DNA from: Flavobacteriaceae bacterium R38
GTDB lineage: Bacteria; Bacteroidota; Bacteroidia; Flavobacteriales; Flavobacteriaceae
Direction of reading: 5' to 3'
Length of the DNA: 64,000 nt
Assembly (NCBI GenBank): GCA_009901575.1
Contig: WXYP01000003.1
Span: forward strand, 620,001 to 684,000
Shown: positions 15,993 through 24,924 of the stretch, piece by piece
Position numbering within the stretch: position 1 is the stretch's first letter
How the letters are laid out: every line of letters begins with the position of its first letter
Position numbers and translations under genes: made by a program
Notes under the pieces: model-generated
What the model was told of the DNA's origin: nothing
Databases searched by the model: none
Seen by the model: only the letters and a program-made list of their open reading frames with translations

Positions 15993-18368
15993 ATGGATAA
16001 AGTAAACTGTTATCATTGTGGTGACGATTGTGATTCAACAATCATTCATTTCGAAGAAAAAACATTTTGTTGTAACGGTTGTAAAACGGTTTTTGAAATA
16101 TTTTCTACAAATGATTTAAGTTGCTACTATGATTTGCAACAAGCTCCTGGCGCTACTCCAAAGGAAGTGTCAGGGAAATATAATTTTTTAGAGAATCCAA
16201 CAATTGCAGAGCGTTTGTTGGAATTTGATGATGGGAAAACTCAGGTCATTACTTTATATATTCCTCATATTCATTGCAGTTCTTGTATATGGATTCTGGA
16301 AAATCTTCATAAATTAAATCCTGCAGTTATTTCTTCGCAAGTAAATTTTGGCAAAAAAACAGCTCGCATAAGTTTTTCTTCAAAAGATTTAACGCTTAAA
16401 GATTTAGTATTGCAGTTAAATAAGATTGGATATGAGCCTTACATATCATTAGAAGATTATGCTGTTGAGAAAAAAGATGTAAACAGAACACTTATTTATA
16501 AACTGGGAGTAGCAGGTTTTGCCTTTGGAAACATCATGTTTCTTTCGTTTCCTGAATATTTTGAAGTCAATGAATATTGGTTAGACCAATATAAATATGT
16601 ATTCAGATGGCTGATGTTTACCTTTTCTTTACCTGTAGTTTTTTATTCCGGGAACGATTATTTTCTTTCGGCATATAAAGGATTACGATCAAAACTTTTA
16701 AATATAGACGTTCCTATTGCATTAGGAATATCGGTTTTATTCATAAGAAGTACTTTTGAAATTATTTTTGATTTAGGAACCGGTTTTTTTGACAGTTTAT
16801 CCGGATTGGTCTTTTTTTTATTATTAGGTAGGTTCTTTCAGCAAAAAACATATTCTTTTTTATCGTTTGAGAGGGATTACAAATCATACTTTCCTATTGC
16901 AGTTACTAAAATTCATACTGACAAGAAGGAAGAGAGTATCCAGGTTTATGATATTAAAAAAGGAGACCGGCTTTTAATCAGAAATGAAGAACTGATCCCT
17001 GTTGACGGAATTCTGATAAGTGGAAAGGCGTTTATTGATTATAGTTTTGTAACAGGAGAGTCAGACCCATCGGAAAAAGAATCCGGAGAAAAGCTTTTTG
17101 CAGGCGGAAAACAATTATCGGGGATTATTGAAATGGAGGCTTTGAAATCGGTAGAGCAAAGCTATCTTACACGTTTATGGAGTAATAGTGTCTTTGAAAA
17201 AGATAAAGCATCGACATTTAAAACACTAATCGATAGTATAAGTAAACGATTTACAATAGCTGTACTCACCATTGCGTCGTTATCTGCTTTTTTCTGGATT
17301 TTATATGATCAGAGTAAGGCCTTAAATGTGTTTACAGCAGTTCTCATCATAGCTTGTCCGTGCGCAATTGCATTGGCATCTCCTTTTACATTAGGGAACT
17401 TGCTTCGTATCCTGGGAAAGAAAAAGTTTTATCTGAAAGATGCATCAGTGATAGAACAATTATCAAAAATTGACACCATTGTTTTTGATAAGACAGGGAC
17501 GATTACTACAAGTAAAGTAAATGCTATTGAATATGAAGGAATCCCTTTTTCTGAAAAAGAAGCTGTTTTATTAAAAAGTACTTTAAGAGCATCAAATCAT
17601 CCGTTAAGCAGGCAGTTGTACAATCTTTTATCTCCTCATAATATTCTGACTTTAGATGAATATAAAGAACATTTGGGGAAGGGGTTAGAAGCGAGGATCG
17701 ATCAGCAGGAAATAAAAATCGGAGCTGCAGATTTTGTTCAAAACTCAAAAGTTAAAGAAAGCACCAGTACAGCAGTTCATGTAAGTACGAATGATAACTA
17801 TAAAGGGCAATTTATCTTCCATAATGTATATAGAGAAGGACTTTCTGATCTTTTTAAAACGCTGAATGAAGAAAATGAATTGGCAATTTTATCCGGAGAC
17901 AATGAAGGGGAAAAAGAATATCTGAAACAAGTATTGCCGGCAGATACTAGTTTTTATTTTAATAGAAAACCAGCAGATAAATTAGATTATATAAAATCAT
18001 TACAACAACAAGGAAAAAAAGTAATGATGATAGGAGATGGGCTTAATGATGCGGGAGCATTGGCACAAAGTGATGTCGGGATAGCTATTTCTGAAGATAT
18101 CAATGTTTTTTCTCCTGCTTGTGATGCAATTATGGATGCTTCAAAATTTCGTTTTTTATCACAGTACATAAATGTTTCTAAAAAAGCGATAAAAATTATT
18201 AAATGGAGTTTTCTGTTATCATTACTATATAACTTATCTGGGCTTTATTTTGCGGTAACGGGGCAACTGGAACCTGTTATTGCAGCTATATTAATGCCTC
18301 TTAGTTCCATAAGTGTAGTCGTATTTACAACTATAGCTACTAATGTTTTAGGAAGGAAGTTATCTTAA
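15993..18368 (+). CDS. ccoI: Heavy-metal P1B-type ATPase, CcoI/FixI-like
   Basis: A 791-residue copper-transporting ATPase of the FixI/CcoI group, which supplies copper for cbb3 oxidase assembly. An N-terminal metal-binding region (NCYHCGDDC, FCCNGCKTVFE; the DUF-type four-Cys motif) precedes an HMA domain with HCSSCIWIL (about residues 90-155). Then come the transmembrane domain with the ion-binding CPC motif (IIACPCAIALASP), the actuator TGES, the phosphorylation site DKTGT, and the hinge GDGLNDAGAL. Eight membrane spans are expected. It lies between its likely regulator and the oxidase operon. Start chosen at ATG 15993 from the NCYHCG N-terminus and promoter position. Confidence 0.93.
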   Translation: MDKVNCYHCGDDCDSTIIHFEEKTFCCNGCKTVFEIFSTNDLSCYYDLQQAPGATPKEVSGKYNFLENPTIAERLLEFDDGKTQVITLYIPHIHCSSCIWILENLHKLNPAVISSQVNFGKKTARISFSSKDLTLKDLVLQLNKIGYEPYISLEDYAVEKKDVNRTLIYKLGVAGFAFGNIMFLSFPEYFEVNEYWLDQYKYVFRWLMFTFSLPVVFYSGNDYFLSAYKGLRSKLLNIDVPIALGISVLFIRSTFEIIFDLGTGFFDSLSGLVFFLLLGRFFQQKTYSFLSFERDYKSYFPIAVTKIHTDKKEESIQVYDIKKGDRLLIRNEELIPVDGILISGKAFIDYSFVTGESDPSEKESGEKLFAGGKQLSGIIEMEALKSVEQSYLTRLWSNSVFEKDKASTFKTLIDSISKRFTIAVLTIASLSAFFWILYDQSKALNVFTAVLIIACPCAIALASPFTLGNLLRILGKKKFYLKDASVIEQLSKIDTIVFDKTGTITTSKVNAIEYEGIPFSEKEAVLLKSTLRASNHPLSRQLYNLLSPHNILTLDEYKEHLGKGLEARIDQQEIKIGAADFVQNSKVKESTSTAVHVSTNDNYKGQFIFHNVYREGLSDLFKTLNEENELAILSGDNEGEKEYLKQVLPADTSFYFNRKPADKLDYIKSLQQQGKKVMMIGDGLNDAGALAQSDVGIAISEDINVFSPACDAIMDASKFRFLSQYINVSKKAIKIIKWSFLLSLLYNLSGLYFAVTGQLEPVIAAILMPLSSISVVVFTTIATNVLGRKLS

Positions 18369-18410
18369 CAAAATCCGATTTTAGAGGGTTTTTTTCAAAT
18401 GTGTACTAAA

Positions 18411-18438
18411 TGTCATTCCTGCGAAAGCAGAGATGACA
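18411..18438. repeat. REP-like hairpin (TGTCATTCCTGC - GAAA - GCAG...ATGACA)
   Basis: A 12-bp stem with one mismatch and one G-T pair closes on a GAAA tetraloop (CTGCGAAAGCAG core at 18418-18429). The 5' part TGTCATTCCTGCGAAAGCAG is the form of a widespread intergenic repeat in marine Flavobacteria. A second, weaker pairing (ATTCAAC 18456-18462 with GTTGAAT 18498-18504) follows. It sits between ccoI and the ccoS promoter and may also work as a transcription end. Confidence 0.55.
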
Positions 18439-18542
18439 ACTGTTTTGAGATTATGATTCAACGATTAAATATCGACCTCGCCTCGGTTCCTTTTACTGTT
18501 GAATAACTGTAAGTTAAAGATATTTTCTTTTTATTTCAAAAC

Positions 18543-18586
18543 ATGATAATTGTCATTTTTTCTGAAATCTTTCACCAATACTTTTA
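18543..18586 (+). promoter_or_regulatory. Fnr-type box plus -7 element of the cco operon
   Basis: ATGAT-AATT-GTCAT (18543-18556) is centred exactly 33 bp upstream of TACTTTTA (18579-18586). No TTTG lies at -33. The box ends 50 bp before the ccoS ATG at 18607. It marks an independent activator-dependent promoter for ccoS-NO-Q-P-G and fixH. Confidence 0.7.
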
Positions 18587-18606
18587 CACCATTAATTCAG
18601 GTAGGT

Positions 18607-18801
18607 ATGAGTGTCATTTATGTGTTATTAACGATTAGTATTATCGTCGCTGTCGTTTTTTTTATAGCCTTTATTTTTTCGGTAAAAAGCGGGCAGTATG
18701 ATGATGCATACACCCCTTCAATACGAATGTTGTTTGAAGATGAACTCGTCAAAACAAAAAAAGATAAAATCGTTTCAAATAGTCAAGAAAAACAATCATA
18801 A
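18607..18801 (+). CDS. ccoS: cbb3 oxidase assembly protein CcoS
   Basis: A 64-residue single-span membrane protein (MSVIYVLLTISIIVAVVFF) with the CcoS-like continuation FIFSVKSGQYDDAYTPSIRML. CcoS is needed for insertion of cofactors into cbb3 oxidase. ATG 18607 is chosen over an upstream ATG at 18550 because the latter falls inside the Fnr-type box/-7 element. Two bases separate it from ccoNO, so it is the first gene of that operon. Confidence 0.9.
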   Translation: MSVIYVLLTISIIVAVVFFIAFIFSVKSGQYDDAYTPSIRMLFEDELVKTKKDKIVSNSQEKQS

Positions 18802-18803
18802 TT

Positions 18804-20999
18804 ATGGAGTTACAACAATTTTATTACGATAATAAAATCGTAAAAAAGTTTATTTACGCAACCATGTTTTGGGGAATCATAGGGATGACAGTGGGGTTGC
18901 TTTTAGCCTTTTTATTTCTGTTCCCTAATCTCACAGATGGTATTCCATGGCTGAGCTTTGGTCGTTTACGTCCGCTGCATACTAATGCAGTTATTTTTGC
19001 TTTCGTTGGAAACGCCATTTTTGCAGGGGTTTATTATTCCACACAGCGTTTGCTCAAAGCCAGGATGTATAGCGACTTTTTAAGTAAGCTGAATTTCTGG
19101 GGCTGGCAATTAATTATTGTTGGAGCAGCGATAACACTTCCTTTAGGATATACAACTTCTAAAGAATATGCAGAGCTGGAATGGCCCTTTGATATAGCAA
19201 TAGCAGTTATTTGGGTTGCTTTTGGATGGAATTTGATTGGTACTATTTTAAAAAGAAGACAACGTCATTTATATGTTGCTATCTGGTTTTATCTGGGAAC
19301 TTTTGTAACTGTAGCTGTTCTGCATATTTTTAATAGCCTGGAACTTCCGATAAGTGCTCTTAAAAGTTATTCTGTATACGCAGGAGTGCAAGACGCCCTG
19401 GTACAATGGTGGTACGGACACAATGCGGTTGCTTTTTTCTTAACAACTCCTTTTTTAGGATTAATGTACTATTTTGTACCTAAAGCAGCAGATCGCCCTG
19501 TTTACTCTTATAGATTATCTATTGTCCATTTTTGGTCTTTAATATTTATTTATATCTGGGCAGGGCCTCACCATTTATTGTATTCTGCTTTACCAGACTG
19601 GGCTCAGAATTTAGGAGTTGCTTTTTCGGTAATGCTAATAGCTCCTTCCTGGGGAGGGATGATTAACGGACTTCTAACACTAAGAGGGGCATGGGATAAA
19701 GTAAGAACAGACCCTGTATTGAAATTTATGGTTGTCGCTATTACCGGTTACGGGATGGCAACCTTTGAGGGGCCTATGCTTTCGCTTAAAAATGTAAATG
19801 CTATTGCACACTTTAGTGATTGGGTAATTGCTCACGTACACGTAGGAGCTTTAGCGTGGAATGGATTTTTAACGTTTGGAATGGCCTACTGGTTAGTTCC
19901 GAAGTTATTTAAAACCAGGCTTTGGTCTACTAAATTGGCAAATGCTCACTTCTGGATAGGAACTTTAGGAATCATCATGTATGCATTACCAATGTATGTA
20001 GCTGGTTTTGTTCAGGCATCAATGTGGAAACAATTCAATCCGGATGGAACGTTAACCTATGGAAACTTCCTGGAAACTGTAAATGAGATTATTCCTATGT
20101 ACTGGATGCGTGCTATTGGAGGAAGTATGTTTATAGTAGGAATGTTTATTATGGTTTATAATGTGGTTAAAACCATAAAATCAGGAAGTACTGTAACCGA
20201 TGAATTGGCAGAAGCTGCAGAACTTCAAAAAGTAACTAAAAGAAGAACAGCAGGAGAAGGATACCACACCTGGTTGGAAAGAAGACCTGTAAAATTAACA
20301 ATCTTTGCTACTGTAGCTATCCTGATAGGAGGAATTGTACAGATAGTGCCAACCATTATGGTGAAATCTAATATCCCGACCATTACGAGTGTTAAACCGT
20401 ATACTCCATTAGAATTGGAAGGAAGAGACATTTATATAAGGGAGAGTTGTGTGTCTTGTCATTCACAAATGATCAGGCCGTTTAGAAGTGAAGTAGAACG
20501 TTACGGAGAATATTCTAAAGCAGGAGAATATGTATATGACCATCCTTTTTTATGGGGAAGTAAACGTACAGGTCCGGATTTAATGAGAGTTGGAGGTAAA
20601 TATTCAGACAATTGGCATCTTAATCATATGTACGATCCGCAAAGTACTTCGGCAGGATCAATTATGCCGGCATACAAATGGTTGATTACAGATAAACTGG
20701 ATAAATCTCAGACAGAGGCTAAAATGAAAGCGATGGTTACTCTTGGAGTTCCGTATACTGATGATGAGATTTCAAGAGCTCAACAATGGATGGACGAGCA
20801 AGGTGCACAAATTGAGAAGAATTTATACACAGATCCGGATTTTGCAAAAACGTATGAAGCAGATAAAAAATATGCACAGGAAAACGGAGAAGATTTTATA
20901 GCAATGAAAGATAGAGAAATTGTAGCGCTTATAGCGTATTTGCAACGCTTAGGAACCGATATTAAAATAAAAGATTTAAGTATCAATAAAACCAAATAG
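18804..20999 (+). CDS. ccoNO: cbb3 cytochrome c oxidase subunits I and II fused (CcoN-CcoO)
   Basis: A 731-residue fusion of the catalytic haem-copper subunit and the monohaem cytochrome c subunit of the high-affinity terminal oxidase. Residues 1-~470 are CcoN, with ~12 spans and histidine ligands visible in LRPLHTNAV, WWYGHNAVAFFL, AGPHHLLY and SDWVIAHVHVGALAWNG. A linker then leads to a TM anchor (LTIFATVAILIGGIVQIVP) and CcoO, with one CVSCH haem site (~residue 550) and Met-containing SIMPAYKWL. The N-O fusion is known in Bacteroidota. It reduces oxygen to water and pumps protons in the inner membrane. Confidence 0.97.
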   Translation: MELQQFYYDNKIVKKFIYATMFWGIIGMTVGLLLAFLFLFPNLTDGIPWLSFGRLRPLHTNAVIFAFVGNAIFAGVYYSTQRLLKARMYSDFLSKLNFWGWQLIIVGAAITLPLGYTTSKEYAELEWPFDIAIAVIWVAFGWNLIGTILKRRQRHLYVAIWFYLGTFVTVAVLHIFNSLELPISALKSYSVYAGVQDALVQWWYGHNAVAFFLTTPFLGLMYYFVPKAADRPVYSYRLSIVHFWSLIFIYIWAGPHHLLYSALPDWAQNLGVAFSVMLIAPSWGGMINGLLTLRGAWDKVRTDPVLKFMVVAITGYGMATFEGPMLSLKNVNAIAHFSDWVIAHVHVGALAWNGFLTFGMAYWLVPKLFKTRLWSTKLANAHFWIGTLGIIMYALPMYVAGFVQASMWKQFNPDGTLTYGNFLETVNEIIPMYWMRAIGGSMFIVGMFIMVYNVVKTIKSGSTVTDELAEAAELQKVTKRRTAGEGYHTWLERRPVKLTIFATVAILIGGIVQIVPTIMVKSNIPTITSVKPYTPLELEGRDIYIRESCVSCHSQMIRPFRSEVERYGEYSKAGEYVYDHPFLWGSKRTGPDLMRVGGKYSDNWHLNHMYDPQSTSAGSIMPAYKWLITDKLDKSQTEAKMKAMVTLGVPYTDDEISRAQQWMDEQGAQIEKNLYTDPDFAKTYEADKKYAQENGEDFIAMKDREIVALIAYLQRLGTDIKIKDLSINKTK

Positions 21000-21001
21000 T
21001 C

Positions 21002-21190
21002 ATGTTGAAATTTGTAAAAAATCATATGGAGAGCATTACAGGGATAGAAATATATCCGATGATCTCACTTCTTATCTTTTTTATCTTTTTTGTTGGCCTG
21101 TTTTGGTGGGTATTTACAGCAAAGAAAGAACACATCAAAGAGGTAAGTGAAATTCCTCTAGAAAATAACCAAAATGAACAATCATTATGA
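21002..21190 (+). CDS. ccoQ: CcoQ-like small subunit of cbb3 oxidase
   Basis: A 62-residue protein with one membrane span (MISLLIFFIFFVGLFWWVF) and a short charged tail, placed between ccoNO and ccoP exactly where ccoQ lies in other cco operons. It starts 2 bp after ccoNO and overlaps ccoP by 4 bp. Sequence conservation of CcoQ is low, so the call rests on size, topology and position. Confidence 0.85.
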   Translation: MLKFVKNHMESITGIEIYPMISLLIFFIFFVGLFWWVFTAKKEHIKEVSEIPLENNQNEQSL

Positions 21191-22131
21191 AAACAGTAGC
21201 ATCTTATTTTAGAATTATTGGATTTTTATTTGTCGCATTTGTACTGATTGAATTGATTGTTGATTCCGGCGGTCAAATGGCAGTTATAAAATACCCTTTG
21301 ATTTCGGTTCTTTTCGGAATTATCTTATTGCTTTATATTGCTTTTGAAGTATGTATAGCGGCTTTAAAGAATGTATTGTTTAGAGGACTGAGTCCCGAAG
21401 CACAAGAACGGTATTTGGCTGCAGAAGAAAAACGAAAAGCAAATCAATTTGCAGGATTGAAGCGTTTTTATAAAAAAATGCTGGGAAGTAAACCTATAGA
21501 AAAAGAACATGAAATTATTCTTGATCATAATTATGACGGAATTAAAGAGTTGGACAACAACTTACCTCCGTGGTGGATTTACGGTTTCTATGCAACAATA
21601 GTATTTGCAGCTGTATACCTGGCGAGATACCATATTTTTGACGGAACAACCCAGGCAGAAGAATATGAAATAGAAGTTGCAGAAGCTCGTGCTGCAATCG
21701 AAGAGTATAAACGTACTGCAAAAGATTTAGTAGACGTGAATACTGTTGTAGTATTGACAGATGCGGCAGATATTAGTGCAGGAAAAGCAGTTTTTCAGAC
21801 AAATTGTGTGGCTTGCCATAAAACTGATGGAGGTGGAGGTATAGGTCCGAACCTAACTGACGAGTACTGGATTTTAGGGGGTGGGATTAAAAATATTTTC
21901 CGTACCATTTCTGAAGGAGGTAGAGATGGAAAGGGGATGATTTCATGGAAACAGGATTTAAAACCTGTTGAAATGGCACAGGTAGCCAGCTTTATTTTGA
22001 CATTACAGGGAACAACTCCTGCAGAACCAAAAGCTGCAGAAGGAGAGATCTGGGTAGATCCGGATGCTCCAAAAGAGGATAATCCGCAAATAGAAGAGGC
22101 AACAGATTCAATTCAAGTGACAATCAATTAA
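21187..22131 (+). CDS. ccoP: cbb3 oxidase subunit CcoP, single-haem form
   Basis: A 314-residue membrane-anchored cytochrome c. Two hydrophobic segments occur near the N-terminus (IIGFLFVAFVLIELIV; LISVLFGIILLLYIAFEVCI) and another at WWIYGFYATIVFAAVYLARY, preceded by the CcoP hallmark NNLPPWWIYGFY. Only one haem motif, NCVACH at about residue 205, is present, followed by GGIGPNLTDEYWILGGG; proteobacterial CcoP has two. The C-terminal tail is acidic. It passes electrons from soluble donors to CcoO/CcoN. It overlaps ccoQ by 4 bp. Confidence 0.93.
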   Translation: MKTVASYFRIIGFLFVAFVLIELIVDSGGQMAVIKYPLISVLFGIILLLYIAFEVCIAALKNVLFRGLSPEAQERYLAAEEKRKANQFAGLKRFYKKMLGSKPIEKEHEIILDHNYDGIKELDNNLPPWWIYGFYATIVFAAVYLARYHIFDGTTQAEEYEIEVAEARAAIEEYKRTAKDLVDVNTVVVLTDAADISAGKAVFQTNCVACHKTDGGGGIGPNLTDEYWILGGGIKNIFRTISEGGRDGKGMISWKQDLKPVEMAQVASFILTLQGTTPAEPKAAEGEIWVDPDAPKEDNPQIEEATDSIQVTIN

Positions 22132-22139
22132 AAGAAACC

Positions 22140-23561
22140 GTGGAAACACCCGAAAACGAAATATTCAGAGACTCTATTGGCACTATTAATGAAGAAGGAA
22201 AACGTGCCTGGGTTTACCCTAAAAAACCCAAAGGAGCTTATTATGATTATCGAAAATGGGTGAGTTATATATTATTGATATTTCTGTTTTCTGCACCATT
22301 TATAAAGATTAATGGGAATCAGTTTTTAATGTTTAATGTGCTAGAACGCCGATTTAACATTTTTGGATTCCCATTCTGGCCACAAGACTTTCACCTGTTT
22401 GTGATTATGATGATCATAGGAGTGGTCTTTGTAGCCTTGTTTACAGTTGCTTTTGGCCGTTTGTTTTGCGGATGGATTTGTCCTCAGACTATTTTTATGG
22501 AAATGGTTTTCAGGCGTATTGAATATTGGATAGATGGAGATAGAGGAAAACAAATTCGTTTAAATAAACAACCCTGGAATGCTGAGAAAATAAGGAAACG
22601 TGTATTGAAGTGGTTCATTTTTGCTGTGATTTCTTTTTTAATAGCGAATATCTTTTTGGCATACCTGATAGGAAGCGATCGTTTGATACGGTATATTATT
22701 GATGGGCCTTTTTCTCATCTTAGTACACTTATTTCATTACTTATTTTTACTGCAGTTTTCTATTTTATCTATGCGTGGTTTAGAGAGCAGGTATGCATTA
22801 TAGCTTGTCCGTATGGGCGTTTACAAGGTGCACTTTTAGATAACAAATCTATTGTAGTTGCTTATGACCATAAGAGAGGAGAAAAAGAAAAAGGAAGGGC
22901 GAAGTTTAAAAAAAATGAAGATAGGGCATTAAGCGGAAAAGGAGATTGTATTGATTGTTTTCAATGTGTACAAGTTTGTCCGACCGGAATTGATATTAGA
23001 AACGGAACCCAGTTGGAATGTGTGAACTGTACAGCTTGTATAGATGCTTGTGACCATATGATGGAAAGTGTAAATCTTCCTAAAGGACTGATACGTTATG
23101 CGAGTGAAGATAATATTAATAAGAAGGCAAAATTTACATTTTCACCCAGGCTAAAAGGGTACACTGCTATACTTGGAATTCTGACAGCAGTACTTATTGG
23201 GATGTTGTTCTTAAGAAATGATATAGAAGCGAATGTATTGAGATTGCCGGGACAGTTATATGAACATAAAGAAGGAAACATAATTAGTAATGTTTATACG
23301 TATAAGCTGGTCAATAAAACAAATAATGATATAGCCAATATTCATTTTAAATTATTGTCTCATAACGGAAAAATTGAAGTTGTGAGTCATAAAGAATTAA
23401 CTGTTCCTAAACGAGATTTAATAGAGGGTACTTTATTTATTGAAATAAATCAAAGTGCTTTGAGTGGAGATAAAGACCGGTTGAAGATAGGGGTTTACAG
23501 TGATGAAAAATTAATAGAGACTACTGTCACCGGGTTTTTAGGACCCAGAAGTTATAGATAG
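22140..23561 (+). CDS. ccoG: Cytochrome c oxidase accessory protein CcoG (FixG)
   Basis: A 473-residue membrane iron-sulfur protein. N-terminal spans surround FGRLFCGWICPQTIFMEMVF and a later IACPYGRLQG; a pair of [4Fe-4S] binding clusters follows (GDCIDCFQCVQVCPTGIDI, then LECVNCTACIDACDHMM); after another span comes an Ig-like C-terminal domain. CcoG reduces Cu(II) for delivery to cbb3 oxidase. The start is GTG at 22140, 8 bp after ccoP; no nearby ATG gives a full-length protein. Confidence 0.95.
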   Translation: METPENEIFRDSIGTINEEGKRAWVYPKKPKGAYYDYRKWVSYILLIFLFSAPFIKINGNQFLMFNVLERRFNIFGFPFWPQDFHLFVIMMIIGVVFVALFTVAFGRLFCGWICPQTIFMEMVFRRIEYWIDGDRGKQIRLNKQPWNAEKIRKRVLKWFIFAVISFLIANIFLAYLIGSDRLIRYIIDGPFSHLSTLISLLIFTAVFYFIYAWFREQVCIIACPYGRLQGALLDNKSIVVAYDHKRGEKEKGRAKFKKNEDRALSGKGDCIDCFQCVQVCPTGIDIRNGTQLECVNCTACIDACDHMMESVNLPKGLIRYASEDNINKKAKFTFSPRLKGYTAILGILTAVLIGMLFLRNDIEANVLRLPGQLYEHKEGNIISNVYTYKLVNKTNNDIANIHFKLLSHNGKIEVVSHKELTVPKRDLIEGTLFIEINQSALSGDKDRLKIGVYSDEKLIETTVTGFLGPRSYR

Positions 23562-23663
23562 AATTGAGATTTACAATTTATGACTTACGATTTTGAGGAT
23601 TGATATTTGAAATATGAGTTTTTAAAAAGCATTAGGGATTGAGGTAATGTGAAGCTCTTTTTA

Positions 23664-23690
23664 CTGTCATATTGAGCGCATTGAAATATA
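23664..23690. repeat. Degenerate intergenic repeat copy (GTCATATTGAGCGCA family)
   Basis: The segment containing GTCATATTGAGCGCATTGAA resembles a repeat common between genes in Flavobacteriaceae (…GTCAxATTGAGCGCAGTCGAA…). A 7-bp-stem hairpin ctctcta/tagagag (23719-23738) with an A-rich loop follows. The remainder of 23562-23767, between ccoG and fixH, shows nothing else. Repeat identity is from memory of the family and is tentative. Confidence 0.4.
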
Positions 23691-23767
23691 AGTAAAAAAG
23701 CGACTACCGAAAGCCCGACTCTCTAAAAAAAATAGAGAGGAATGCCATAACATTAAAAAATAAGAGT

Positions 23768-24214
23768 ATGAAATTTAATTGGGGAACCGGAATTTTTATT
23801 GGCTTTTTAGCTTTTATATCTTTTATCATGTATTTCGTAATTACGATGAGTACAGATAAAAAATATGCTCATGATTTAGTAACAGAAGAGTATTATAAAC
23901 AAGAATTAGGATATCAACAAGAGATTGATGCTCAAAAAAACGGAATAGCACCAGATAGAAAAATAAAAATAAGAAGGGTAGCTGGGGGGCTACAACTCGA
24001 ATTCCCGGAAATCTTGAATGTTAGTGAAGTAACGGGAAAAGTGTTCCTATACAGACCGTCTAATAAGCAATTGGATTTTAATATTCCTGTAGTATTATCC
24101 AATACACATTTGCTCATACCTGACAAGCGCTTGTTAGATGGTCGTTGGAACATTACAGTAGACTGGAGTTATGAAAATACTTCTTATTTGTATAAAGAAC
24201 AAATTAGTTATTGA
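23768..24214 (+). CDS. fixH: FixH family protein
   Basis: A 148-residue single-span membrane protein (GIFIGFLAFISFIMYFVITM) followed by the FixH-type periplasmic domain (YAHDLVTEEYYKQELGYQQE then a beta-rich region ending DGRWNITVDWSYEN). FixH/CcoH assists cbb3 oxidase assembly and stability. It lies in the same block as ccoG but after a 206-bp repeat-containing gap, and overlaps or abuts the next membrane protein gene. Confidence 0.9.
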   Translation: MKFNWGTGIFIGFLAFISFIMYFVITMSTDKKYAHDLVTEEYYKQELGYQQEIDAQKNGIAPDRKIKIRRVAGGLQLEFPEILNVSEVTGKVFLYRPSNKQLDFNIPVVLSNTHLLIPDKRLLDGRWNITVDWSYENTSYLYKEQISY

Positions 24215-24219
24215 TAATA

Positions 24220-24924
24220 ATGTTATTGTCTGCTTTTATATTAGGTTTGTTAGGAAGCTTCCATTGTATAGGGATGTGTGGACCTATTGCATTTATGTTG
24301 CCGGTAGACAGAACGAATACCTATAAAAAGTTTTCTCAAATTACGATCTATCATTTAGGCAGGGTTATGGCCTATGCAGTTATTGGGTTGTTATTTGGGT
24401 TATTAGGTAAAAGCCTGAACTTTTTTGGAGTACAACAACAATTGTCTATTGTTATTGGAGTCTTTATGATTCTGATTGTACTTGTACCATCTTCAATTAC
24501 AAACAAGTATTCTGCGACAAAACCTCTTTTTAAAATTATTACTAAGATTAAAAGTAAACTTGGAAAAGAATTAAAGAAAAAAACACCGGATACATTTATA
24601 ACTATTGGATTTTTGAACGGTTTTTTGCCATGCGGATTAGTATATATGGCAGTTTTAGGAGCTATAGCTATGGGGAATAGCTGGATGGGTAGTTTTTATA
24701 TGATACTGTTCGGGCTAGGAACTATTCCTTTAATGACTACAGCTATTTACCTGGGACGTTTTTTTAATGGAAAAGCAAGGCAGTATATAAAAAAAGCAAT
24801 TCCTCTTTTTGTAATATTTATAGGTGTTTTATTTATCGTTCGAGGATTAGGATTAGGGATTCCTTATCTATCACCTAAACCAATTGTCGATTTAGTTTCA
24901 AGTAATATTGAATGTCATAATTGA
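24220..24924 (+). CDS. TauE/SafE-like (DsbD_2/UreH-type) membrane protein, cbb3-associated
   Basis: A 234-residue six-span membrane protein beginning MLLSAFILGLLGSFHCIGMC, the characteristic GSFHCIGMCGP motif of the sulfite-exporter TauE/SafE-annotated, UreH/DsbD_2-type family. A second hallmark, FLNGFLPCGLVYMAVLGAI, follows the central loop. The paired Cys (GMCGP and LPCG) are typical of copper or thiol transport. Homologues are routinely found at the end of cco/fix operons, so a role in copper handling for cbb3 assembly is inferred. ATG 24220 is preferred to TTG 24211; it follows fixH by 5 bp. Confidence 0.85.
   Translation: MLLSAFILGLLGSFHCIGMCGPIAFMLPVDRTNTYKKFSQITIYHLGRVMAYAVIGLLFGLLGKSLNFFGVQQQLSIVIGVFMILIVLVPSSITNKYSATKPLFKIITKIKSKLGKELKKKTPDTFITIGFLNGFLPCGLVYMAVLGAIAMGNSWMGSFYMILFGLGTIPLMTTAIYLGRFFNGKARQYIKKAIPLFVIFIGVLFIVRGLGLGIPYLSPKPIVDLVSSNIECHN

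Noticed and set aside
18550-18606. Longer CcoS beginning at 18550
   Set aside because: This start is within the operator and the extension does not resemble CcoS; MSVIYVLL at 18607 does.
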